29,429 bases of DNA from CAVDAL01 sp963606965 (GTDB lineage Bacteria > Actinomycetota > Coriobacteriia > Coriobacteriales > QAMH01). Below are positions 1-6,985 of this stretch, piece by piece. The stretch is from NCBI GenBank assembly GCA_963606965.1, contig CAVDAL010000115.1:1-29429 (forward strand). Direction: 5' to 3'. The translations under genes were made by a program, and so were the position numbers. Each line of letters starts with the position of its first letter. Positions within the stretch are counted from its first letter, which is position 1. The notes under the pieces are model-generated. The model was not told where the DNA came from and made no database searches. It saw only the letters and a program-made list of their open reading frames with translations.

Positions 1-5
1 AACGA

Positions 6-169
6 GCACAAACGATTTAATTTACCAGCCCATACATGTTCGGCAGGTACAACTGAGTCAACTTGCCATCCCGCACGCGTTTGGCGGGCATAACTGGCTT
101 GATTTGCCATCCCGCACGCGTTTGGCGGGCACAAACGTCTTAATTTACCACCCCATGGCAAACAAAGGC
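6..169. repeat. 41-bp tandem repeat array (four units)
   Basis: Four head-to-tail units of exactly 41 bp start at 6, 47, 88 and 129. Each begins GCAC/GTAC/GCAT and carries an AT-rich centre of the type TTAATTTACCA. Units 2 and 3 share a perfect 28-nt stretch (63-90 and 104-131). Within a unit, CCCGC and GCGGG can pair, so each unit can form a small hairpin. No coding frame is evident. The same phasing recurs at 2784, 2825 and 2866. Confidence 0.85.
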
Positions 170-570
170 GGTTGTGCCCTCTGAAAAACAAAATGTGGCG
201 GGCACAACCGACTTTAATTACCACAATCATTAATTTATTGGCAAATAAGTTCGGTTGTGCCCGCCAAAATTGGCACTTTCCCAAAATCTTGAGGGCACAA
301 CCGTCCCCATTTGTCACAGCATGGTAAATAGATGCGGTTGTGCCCTCAAAAACTGCTATCAAAACACCCGACATATGATATTCGCTAACTTTCACACCGT
401 ATCACATAAGGGCAACTGGCTTTTCAACCCAATCTTTGCGCGACGCACAGAGCTTTTCATGGGGAATTTTACACGGCACGCAGAAATAGCATCCATCAGC
501 AGCATAAGGGCAAGTACTTCCCGCAGCACAAATACGCGCGCTAAATACGCTCAAACACATGCGGCTATGC
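47..570. repeat. Long direct repeat, copy A
   Basis: This ~500 bp segment matches 2784-3290 in the same orientation at roughly nine of ten bases, judged by eye. It contains part of the 41-bp array and then five copies of the 11-mer CGGTTGTGCCC or its complement in alternating orientation: 169-179 (+), 200-210 (-), 252-262 (+), 293-303 (-), 335-345 (+). The pairs can fold into hairpins. Differences from copy B are scattered substitutions and small indels, including four versus three G near 461, and a gap near 530-550. I see no transposase and no convincing gene, so positions 1-596 hold only repeat sequence. Confidence 0.85.
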
Positions 571-596
571 CTGCAAATCAGCTACAACGCATTGCT

Positions 597-1637
597 CTAC
601 TTCCTTAGCCCCAACACATGCAACAATTGCATTTGCAAGACATCAAAATCCTTACGTTGGATACGAACTCTACGCCCCAACATTTTCCCAACCTGACATG
701 CAACACGCATTGCACGAGCACGATCAAATAGCTGCTGTTTTGTCACAGACACTACACGGTACCCATCGCATTCCAACGCAAGCGCACGTTCTGAATCACG
801 AAGCATCTGCGCTGTATTGGCATGCATTGCATCACTGTTATATTCAATATCCACTTTTCTTTCTTCCCACAACAAATCGCATACGCATTTTGAGTGACCA
901 TAAATACCGGCAGCATCTTCACTTAGTAACACATCAGCATTAAACTTTGGTTTTGGAAGACCAAAGCCGCCATACCCACTTGGCAAGCTTAAAAGCAAAG
1001 CAAGCGAAATTTCCATTGGTGAAGCCGCGCTACCACTAGGAACATGCTCCACTGCACGACGGAACTTCTTGATACCATGAAATGAAACTACTGATTCGGC
1101 TAACCTGTTCATGCTCTCAACACTCGAGGCAGGCTCCCTTTGTAAAAGTTTGCCAGCAAATCGCGCTTGATCAATATGTGTATCATCAATGTCAGAAGAT
1201 GCCGGCTCGTAATCTACTGCTGAAAACGTGGCGTTTAATTCACACGCAATCTTTACAATTTCTGGAATTGTTTTTGACACACAAGTTTGCAATAAAGCAA
1301 ACTCAGGAGAAACTACAAGGACGTTGTCAGAAATTTTATACAGCACAGACCTTGGCATTTCACTTGAACTTACATGATTATTCACGTTCGCATAATTTTG
1401 CCTTTTTGACTTATTTGGAAGCAACAGGTGCAACGCGACATTCTTATATTGAGCATAAGGGCTGCAAACATGGCCGCTTTCTTTAGATTCATTAATTATG
1501 CTGCTATCAGCAACTGTATCTGGAAGAAAAGAGCAACATTTTTCAAGCATTTTGCTGTCAACTTTGCTGTACAGCGTTGGATTATGTTTTGAGTTTAACC
1601 AAAACTTTATTGCCGTATCATGACTCAAACAAATCAT
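597..1637 (-). CDS. Vsr/DUF559-like (PD-(D/E)XK fold) hypothetical protein
   Basis: This is a 346-aa protein of a type I associate with Coriobacteriia: an N-terminal region beginning MICLSHDTAIKFW, a variable middle, and a C-terminal domain resembling very-short-patch-repair or DUF559 endonucleases. In the C-terminal part I see SPME (about 206-209), a D-L-L-W segment (about 254), D263-x-E265-Y (DIEYNSDAMH), and ECDGYRVVSVT (about 289-299), which matches the beta-strand pattern of that fold. The start at 1637 is preferred over the longer frame from 1700 because AAGGA lies 7 nt upstream. Function is unknown; a nuclease or the regulator half of an AbiE-like system is possible. It lies alone between repeat copies A and B, facing left. 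Confidence 0.7.
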   Translation of the reverse strand: MICLSHDTAIKFWLNSKHNPTLYSKVDSKMLEKCCSFLPDTVADSSIINESKESGHVCSPYAQYKNVALHLLLPNKSKRQNYANVNNHVSSSEMPRSVLYKISDNVLVVSPEFALLQTCVSKTIPEIVKIACELNATFSAVDYEPASSDIDDTHIDQARFAGKLLQREPASSVESMNRLAESVVSFHGIKKFRRAVEHVPSGSAASPMEISLALLLSLPSGYGGFGLPKPKFNADVLLSEDAAGIYGHSKCVCDLLWEERKVDIEYNSDAMHANTAQMLRDSERALALECDGYRVVSVTKQQLFDRARAMRVACQVGKMLGRRVRIQRKDFDVLQMQLLHVLGLRK

Positions 1638-1769
1638 AAGAATTCCTTCTTTCAACAAATCCATGTTGATAAACGCATATTCGTGCGTAAATTTATACAA
1701 AAGAAGATACCTTATGCCGTCCGAGTTTTATCCGAACAAAATCAGACCTAAATCCGGACATCCATACGG

Positions 1770-1812
1770 ATTTTTTCCGGATTTTTTCCGAGTAAAATCC
1801 GAATTTTTTCCG
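1770..1812. repeat. Short repeats of ATTTTTTCCG
   Basis: The 10-mer ATTTTTTCCG occurs at 1770-1779, 1781-1790 and 1803-1812, embedded in a longer stretch (1715-1815) rich in TCCGA/TCCGGA. It lies just upstream of the nuclease-like gene, where a regulator could bind, but no operator symmetry is clear. Confidence 0.6.
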
Positions 1813-1945
1813 AAAATGCCTGCTAGACAAACCTACCCCCGTCAACGATAACTAGAATAACGCGCTTCAGATATGAACGGAAGCTTACATACATGGAATA
1901 TGGTTTGCCAAGCTGTAGGGATAAGAATAGACGAGGTTGATTGGC

Positions 1946-1979
1946 GAAAAAGCCAACGACAATGAATAGCCGTTGGCTT
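1946..1979 (-). terminator. Rho-independent terminator after the small membrane-protein pair
   Basis: On the minus strand AAGCCAACG pairs with CGTTGGCTT (9 bp, 12-nt loop; plus-strand arms 1950-1958 and 1971-1979) and runs into a T-rich stretch. It lies directly downstream of the gene ending at 1985. Confidence 0.8.
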
Positions 1980-1984
1980 GTAGT

Positions 1985-2386
1985 TTAGTCTTTATCGAAC
2001 GCTGCTAGCTGTTCGGGCGTGAGTTTGCGCTTTCTTGTACCATAATCCCACGACCATAAATATATAACATCTTTTTCATTTTCTGAAAATTTTATAGAAC
2101 CTTCATAATTACCGTCTTTTTCTATCGCAACGTGATTGATTCTGCTTGCATCAGTTATGAACAATTCTGCTGCTCTATCAAATGCTGCATTAAAACTATT
2201 GAAGCATTCTTCATATTCCGGATATACACGCCTTACAATAAAAACAGGCGGTGGTGGAAGAACAACTTTTTCAGGGAACAATTTATGATACAGCTTCTTT
2301 GCACATTTAATAACTAATAAGAATATATAATAGCCTACTGCAAGAACTGTAGCAAAGAACATCAATAATGCGTAACCTGCAAACAT
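1985..2386 (-). CDS. Small hypothetical protein with one N-terminal membrane helix
   Basis: This 133-aa protein has an N-terminal hydrophobic helix (about residues 5-28), a basic stretch (KCAKKLYHK), a proline run (VLPPPP, about 42-47), and a soluble C-terminal domain rich in aromatic and acidic residues (KDVIYLWSWDYGTRKRK near the end). I do not recognise the family. Its ATG overlaps the stop codon of the 26-aa gene upstream by one base (TAATG), so translation is probably coupled; GGGAG lies upstream as a ribosome binding site. A terminator follows at 1946-1979. The pair is AT-rich and lies between two long repeats, which fits an accessory insertion. Confidence 0.65.
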   Translation of the reverse strand: MFAGYALLMFFATVLAVGYYIFLLVIKCAKKLYHKLFPEKVVLPPPPVFIVRRVYPEYEECFNSFNAAFDRAAELFITDASRINHVAIEKDGNYEGSIKFSENEKDVIYLWSWDYGTRKRKLTPEQLAAFDKD

Positions 2387-2466
2387 TAGCTTCTCCCTAT
2401 CCCTATAACATAAAAGATTATGTACATTATTGTAATTTCAGCCAAGAAAATAAGAATGCATTCCAT
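2386..2466 (-). CDS. 26-aa hydrophobic membrane peptide
   Basis: A start at 2466 has a near-ideal ribosome binding site (AAAGGAGG, 4 nt spacer), better than the start of the longer 67-aa frame at 2589. The peptide begins MECILIFLAEITIMY and ends GIGRS; it is almost entirely one membrane helix with a Glu near the middle. The stop overlaps the start of the 133-aa gene (TAATG). Such a peptide could be a membrane subunit, a leader for coupled translation or a small toxin; no homologue comes to mind. Confidence 0.6.
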   Translation of the reverse strand: MECILIFLAEITIMYIIFYVIGIGRS

Positions 2467-2783
2467 AATTCCTCCTTTTTGCTGCATTTTAACAGTCGGC
2501 TGTGACAAACTAAATTGAGCCATATGGTTTTTACTTATCAGTTTGCGTTTATTAAAAAAACTAAACTTCAACTTTTTTTGTTTTCGCAACCTAGTTTTCC
2601 AGTTGGTGTATATTGAAGAAAACGTAGCAAATTTGATTCGTTAACGCGAAACCATACATAATGAGTGCAGATGATTGATTTGTTGGCACGAAAAATCAGA
2701 AGCACATATTGCCTGATTTACTAATGCACACAAAATCGACAAGTATGGCTAATTTTATTCGCCAGTTCACGCAAGACTGACGG

Positions 2784-3290
2784 GCTCAACTGAGTCAACT
2801 TGACATCCCGCACGCGTTTGGCGGGCATAATTGGCTTGATTTGCCGGCTCGCACAAGACTGACGGGCACAAACGTCTTAATTTACCACCCCATGGCAAGC
2901 AAAGACGGTTGTGCCCTCTGAAAAACAAAATGTGGCGGGCACAACCGACTTTAATTACCACAATCATTAATTTATTGGCAAATAAGTTCGGTTGTGCCCG
3001 CCAAAATTGGCACTTTCCCAAAATCTTGAGGGCACAACCGTCCCCATTTGTCACAACATGGTAAATAGTTGCGGTTGTGCCCTCAAAAGCTGCTATCAAA
3101 ACCCCCCGACATATGATATTCGCTAACTTTCACACCATATCACATAAGGGCAACTGGCTTTTCAACCAAATCTTTACGCGACGCACAGAGCTTTTCATGG
3201 GAATTTTACACGACACACAGAAATAGCATCCATCAGCAGCATAAGGACTAGTGCTTCCCGCGGCGCAAACACATGCAGACACATACAGCA
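2784..3290. repeat. Long direct repeat, copy B
   Basis: This is the second copy of the repeat at 47-570, same orientation. The 41-bp phase is kept (unit starts 2784, 2825, 2866, with a partial unit at about 2757). One unit carries a variant right half, GCTCGCACAAGACTGACGGG, that can still form a stem (GCTCG with CGGGC). The five alternating 11-mers lie at 2906-2916 (+), 2937-2947 (-), 2989-2999 (+), 3030-3040 (-) and 3072-3082 (+). Open frames on the minus strand here are not conserved in copy A. The stretch 2590-3382 holds no gene I can support. Confidence 0.85.
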
Positions 3291-3382
3291 ACACAGACAA
3301 AATGACCAGATTGTGCAATGCATAGAAATAAATGTATTAATCTCTTGCCGAAAAAACAAAAGTTGAAGGATGGGAGCAAACA

Positions 3383-3637
3383 ATGAACAAATCAATCCCT
3401 GGAGCAGTTGGCATTGGTTTTCTTTGCGGGTGCTGCTATATAGCAGCGATTAAAATTGTCATTCTTATAGCAACAGGCGTTGCTGTAGGCGGATCTGGAC
3501 TTCTTGCGCTTGTAGTCGCGGTTATTGGCGGCATTGTTTGGTATTGCAATGACGAAGAAGGAATAACACTTTGGTGCTGCATTGGGTCGGCTGTAGTTGG
3601 TGGGATCCTTGGGCTTATAGCAGTATCAACTATGTAA
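3383..3637 (+). CDS. 84-aa Gly/Cys-rich membrane protein
   Basis: This short protein has three hydrophobic segments (about residues 8-30, 33-53 and 62-83) separated by a small acidic loop (CNDEEG, about 55-60). Cysteines occur in pairs or close together: C15, C17, C18, C55, C65, C66. The start has GGGAG about 6 nt upstream. It follows repeat copy B and precedes the convergent pth gene. I do not recognise the family; a small membrane protein or a bacteriocin-like peptide is conceivable. Confidence 0.55.
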   Translation: MNKSIPGAVGIGFLCGCCYIAAIKIVILIATGVAVGGSGLLALVVAVIGGIVWYCNDEEGITLWCCIGSAVVGGILGLIAVSTM

Positions 3638-3769
3638 TTCTCGTTCGACCAGACCAGCATTCAATCTTTTCACAATTGAAATCATGGCCAAAAAGTACAC
3701 ATAAAAGGCTTTATTTACCAAGGTGCGGTAAATGAAGACGAGGATGTGCCAAAAAAAACGGAAGGAAAA

Positions 3770-4348
3770 CTAACTGCGCTGATTGAACTTGTTCATGGCA
3801 ACAGCAGCGCCATCTTCAAGAAAACATAGCACGGCATCGGCAGCAATAGCAATTGCAGACTCGAACAATTCAGCATCTTTGCCGCGCGGAACAGACAAAA
3901 CAAAGTCCGCACCAGCCTTCCTGCCCTGCGGGTGCCCAACTCCAACTCGCACGCGCGCATAAGTATTCGTGCCAAGCTTGGCATGAATTGATCGCAAGCC
4001 ATTATGCCCAGCATGCCCGCCGCCAACTTTAACGCGCACGTCCCCAAGCGGAATGTCCATTTCATCATGAACAACTAAAATATCTTCAGGCTTGATTTTA
4101 TATTGCGCAGCCAACTTTGAAACAGGCCCGCCAGATGCATTCATAAATGAAAGCGGCTTTGCCAAGATAAGCTCTTCACCAGCAAATTTCACATGTGCTG
4201 TGCTTGCGCCAGCCTCGTTCTTCCAATAGTTAGCGCGCAGCTGTTCGCCCAGCTTATCAATAACAAGCCACCCAGCATTATGCCGGGTGGATTCATATTC
4301 TTTTCCTGGATTACCTAAGCCAACAACAAGCCGCAAAGTCGAACACAC
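3770..4348 (-). CDS. pth: Peptidyl-tRNA hydrolase
   Basis: The enzyme releases peptides from prematurely dissociated peptidyl-tRNA so that the tRNA is recycled. The 192-aa length is typical. Family motifs are present: LVVGLGNPGKEY (8-18), catalytic His23 in TRHNAGW, the MNASG loop carrying the tRNA-binding Asn, VHDEMDIPLG with the Asp that supports the catalytic His, and GGHAGHNGLRSI. The start is GTG at 4348, three bases after the prs stop, so the gene is very likely co-transcribed with glmU and prs; this order is common in bacteria. Confidence 0.97.
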   Translation of the reverse strand: MCSTLRLVVGLGNPGKEYESTRHNAGWLVIDKLGEQLRANYWKNEAGASTAHVKFAGEELILAKPLSFMNASGGPVSKLAAQYKIKPEDILVVHDEMDIPLGDVRVKVGGGHAGHNGLRSIHAKLGTNTYARVRVGVGHPQGRKAGADFVLSVPRGKDAELFESAIAIAADAVLCFLEDGAAVAMNKFNQRS

Positions 4349-4351
4349 CGC

Positions 4352-5320
4352 CTATTCAAAAAGCGCAGAAACGCTGCCACATGTAAAGACAGCTTCAATT
4401 GTTTTTGCAACCAATGGCGCAATTGACAGAACGCGAATCTTGCCAGTTTGATGTTCTTGCGGAACAGGCACAGCATTTGTAACAACAATTTCTTCAATGC
4501 AAGAATTTTCCAAACGTTCATATGCAGGACCGCTAAAAATGCCATGGGTCGCGCAAGCATAAACCTTTGACGCGCCCTTTGCCATTAAAGTTTCTGCAGC
4601 TGCAACAAGCGAACCGCCTGTATCAATCATGTCATCGTTAAGAATGCAAATCTTGCCTTCAACATCGCCAATAAGCGCAGTAATTTCAGCCTGGTTGTGC
4701 TTTGGCCTATCCTTATGCATAATAGCGATATCACAATCGAGCATATTTGAGAACTTCTTTGCAGCCTTTGCACGTCCAACATCAGGAGAAACAACACAAA
4801 CATTGCTAAAATCAGGAATCTTCTTTTTGAAATAATCAACAAAAATTGGCATCGCTGTCATATGGTTAACAGGGCGATTGAAGAAGCCTTGGATAGCATC
4901 TTGGTGAAGGTCAATTGTAATCACATTATCTACGCCAGCGCGTTCAAGCAAGCCGGCAACAAGCTTTGCAGAAATTGGCTCGCGCGACGCCGCCTTGCGG
5001 TCTTGACGTGCATATCCATAATGCGAAATTACAGCAGAAATTCTATTAGCAGAAGCCCTGCGAGCTGCATCGACCATGATAAGCAATTCAACCAAAGCAT
5101 CATTTACATCAAAGTCTTTATCAGCACAAACAGATTGCATGATAAACACATCTGCACCACGCAAGCTTTCCAAATAGCGAACATAAATTTCACCATTTGC
5201 AAATTTCTCGAGCTTCACATTGCCCAAAGTCATGCCAAGTTCATCGGCAATTTCCCCAGACAATTCTGCGTTTACAGACCCAGCGAAAAGCAAAGGCTTC
5301 TTTCCAGTTTGTGTTTTCAT
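4352..5320 (-). CDS. prs: Ribose-phosphate pyrophosphokinase (PRPP synthetase)
   Basis: The enzyme makes PRPP from ribose 5-phosphate and ATP for nucleotide, histidine and tryptophan synthesis. The 322-aa product shows the class I signatures: the flexible loop SHYGYARQDRKAASREPISAK, DLHQDAIQGFF, VVSPDVGRAKAAKKF and the PRPP-binding site ILNDDMIDTGGS. The ATG has GGGAG upstream. It lies between glmU and pth in a minus-strand operon. The glmU-prs gap contains three 11-bp tandem units. Confidence 0.97.
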   Translation of the reverse strand: MKTQTGKKPLLFAGSVNAELSGEIADELGMTLGNVKLEKFANGEIYVRYLESLRGADVFIMQSVCADKDFDVNDALVELLIMVDAARRASANRISAVISHYGYARQDRKAASREPISAKLVAGLLERAGVDNVITIDLHQDAIQGFFNRPVNHMTAMPIFVDYFKKKIPDFSNVCVVSPDVGRAKAAKKFSNMLDCDIAIMHKDRPKHNQAEITALIGDVEGKICILNDDMIDTGGSLVAAAETLMAKGASKVYACATHGIFSGPAYERLENSCIEEIVVTNAVPVPQEHQTGKIRVLSIAPLVAKTIEAVFTCGSVSALFE

Positions 5321-5351
5321 GCGTGTCTCCCTTGTGCAAATTTTGCGTTTG

Positions 5352-5384
5352 TTTCTATCTTATTTCTATCTTGCTTCTATCTTA
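5352..5384. repeat. Three 11-bp tandem units in the glmU-prs gap
   Basis: Units TTTCTATCTTA (5352), TTTCTATCTTG (5363) and CTTCTATCTTA (5374) are adjacent; the last includes the glmU stop codon. This looks like slipped-strand expansion. A change in copy number would alter spacing between glmU and prs. Confidence 0.75.
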
Positions 5385-6749
5385 TTTTTTATGCTTCTTC
5401 GCCCAATTTTCAATGACTTTTTGTTCATTGCGCTCTATCGCCAAAGCTCCATCAGGAACATTTTTGCTAATAGCACTAGCGGCACCAGTCACAACATTAT
5501 TGCCCAAAGTTACAGGTGCAATAAGCATGGTACTTGAGCCAATGAAAGTATCGTCGCCAATAACAGTTTTATTCTTGTTGACGCCATCATAATTACAGGT
5601 AATTGAACCAGCACCAACATTAACATTTGCGCCCATGGTTGTGTCGCCGATATAACTTAAGTGCGGAACTTTGCTGCCTTCACCAATTGTGGAATTTTTA
5701 ATCTCGACGCTTGTGCCAGCCTTTGAACCATTACACATATGAGTACCAGGGCGCAAATATGCGCGCGGTCCACAGTTAACATCATTTTCCAAAGTGCTGT
5801 CAATGGCTACAGTTTCATCCAAAACACAGCCACTGCCAACAGTGCAATTTGTCAAGCGAGTATTTGGCCCTAAGGTGCAGCCTTCGCCAATGGAAGTTTT
5901 ACCCCAAAGCATTGTTAGTGGCAAAATCTCGCAATCGCGCGAAAGTTCAACATCTGGACCAATCCAAACAGTGCTTGGGTCAAGCATTGTCACGCCTTGT
6001 GCCATCCAATGCTCATTCGTGCGATATTGTGCAACCTGCGTTGCCAAAGCCAACTGGCTACGCGAATTAACGCCCATGCATTCAGTTTCATCTTCAACAA
6101 CAAGGCCTTCAACTTTTAAGCCGTCCTCAACCATCAAGCCCAAAATATCTGTCAAATAATATTCGCCCTGCGCATTGTTGCGGCTCAAGCGCGGCAAGCG
6201 TTCAAGCAAAGCAGCAGCGTCGAAGCAATAAATACCAGAATTGCATTCGCAAATTTCCGCCTGCTGCGGCGTGCAATCTTTTTGTTCCACAATAGCTAAA
6301 ATTTGAGATGGATTTTCTTCATCGCGAACAATGCGGCCATAACCGCTAGGGTCGCGCGGCTCCATTGTCAAAACAGTGCAAGCAGCGCCAGTTTCTTCAT
6401 GATCTGCAATCAGTTCTTGCAAAGTGCGCGGGCGAATAAGCGGCGCATCTCCACACAAAACAAGAATGCAACCATCGAAGTCTTCAAACTTGTCAGCAGC
6501 ACACATAACAGTATGACCTGTGCCTAACATTTCAAGCTGATAAGAGATTATGCAATCTGGCAACATTGGCTCGACAACTTCCTTGCCAGTGCCAATGACT
6601 GTGTGAATTTCTGAACATCCTGCATCGCGCGCAGCATCCACAACCCAGCGCACAAGCGGCTTGCCCAACATTTCATGAGCGACTTTAGGTTTTGCGGATT
6701 TCATGCGGGTACCAGCGCCTGCAGCTAAAATTAATGCTTTTGCATTCAT
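5382..6749 (-). CDS. glmU: Bifunctional UDP-GlcNAc pyrophosphorylase / GlcN-1-P acetyltransferase
   Basis: It acetylates glucosamine 1-phosphate and then makes UDP-GlcNAc for peptidoglycan and other wall polymers. The 455-aa protein has an N-terminal nucleotidyltransferase domain (LAAGAGTRMKSAKPKV at about 8-23) and a C-terminal left-handed beta-helix with hexapeptide repeats. KVPHLSYIGD carries the expected acetyltransferase His, and VNVGAGSITCNYDGVNK is typical. The start at 6749 is chosen because the protein begins MNAKALILAAG and AGGGGC lies upstream; the longer open frame to 6845 runs through the tRNA-Gln gene. First protein gene of glmU-prs-pth. Confidence 0.96.
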   Translation of the reverse strand: MNAKALILAAGAGTRMKSAKPKVAHEMLGKPLVRWVVDAARDAGCSEIHTVIGTGKEVVEPMLPDCIISYQLEMLGTGHTVMCAADKFEDFDGCILVLCGDAPLIRPRTLQELIADHEETGAACTVLTMEPRDPSGYGRIVRDEENPSQILAIVEQKDCTPQQAEICECNSGIYCFDAAALLERLPRLSRNNAQGEYYLTDILGLMVEDGLKVEGLVVEDETECMGVNSRSQLALATQVAQYRTNEHWMAQGVTMLDPSTVWIGPDVELSRDCEILPLTMLWGKTSIGEGCTLGPNTRLTNCTVGSGCVLDETVAIDSTLENDVNCGPRAYLRPGTHMCNGSKAGTSVEIKNSTIGEGSKVPHLSYIGDTTMGANVNVGAGSITCNYDGVNKNKTVIGDDTFIGSSTMLIAPVTLGNNVVTGAASAISKNVPDGALAIERNEQKVIENWAKKHKK

Positions 6750-6770
6750 GTGCTTAGCCCCTAAAAGAAT

Positions 6771-6844
6771 TGGTTGGGATGGAGGGAGTCGAACCCCCAT
6801 TAACGGTACCAAAAACCGCTGTCCTGCCATTGAACGACATCCCA
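6771..6844 (-). tRNA. tRNA-Gln (anticodon TTG)
   Basis: The acceptor stem TGGGATG/CATCCCA, an A discriminator and an encoded CCA end are visible, with a complete T arm (GGGGGTTCGACTCCC). The anticodon loop TTTTGGT is closed by GCGGT/ACCGT, giving anticodon TTG (Gln). It lies 21 nt upstream of the glmU start on the same strand. Confidence 0.95.
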
Positions 6845-6861
6845 ATGCGTGAACCGTTCAA

Positions 6862-6890
6862 ATTCTATTAGAGATGATGCATTTTAGCAA
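6862..6890 (-). promoter_or_regulatory. Promoter for tRNA-Gln (and probably glmU-prs-pth)
   Basis: On the minus strand, TTGCTA (6890-6885) and TAGAAT (6867-6862) are separated by 17 bp. The predicted start is about 8-12 nt before the tRNA 5' end, the usual leader length for a tRNA gene. Confidence 0.6.
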
Positions 6891-6985
6891 TGCACAGGCT
6901 GGGAAAAGGCTCAAAATTTATGCGCGAGCGAACATGTGCACGAAAAAAGCATTCAGCAAAACCCGCGCCGAGCATGTAAAGCAAT

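Noticed and set aside
63..131. CRISPR-like pair of perfect 28-nt repeats
   Set aside because: The spacing gives only 13 nt between repeats, the array is part of a continuous 41-bp tandem with recognisable similarity throughout, and no cas gene is present.
255..608. 117-aa frame on the plus strand
   Set aside because: It runs through repeat copy A, has no ribosome binding site, and is not kept in copy B.
2767..3318. Open frames on the minus strand in repeat copy B (110 aa and 62 aa)
   Set aside because: They lie within the repeat and the corresponding frames in copy A are broken by stops and an indel, so coding selection is unlikely.
597..3637. Insertion sequence or transposon in the repeat-flanked block
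   Set aside because: No transposase or integrase motif and no terminal inverted repeats; the flanking repeats are direct and long.
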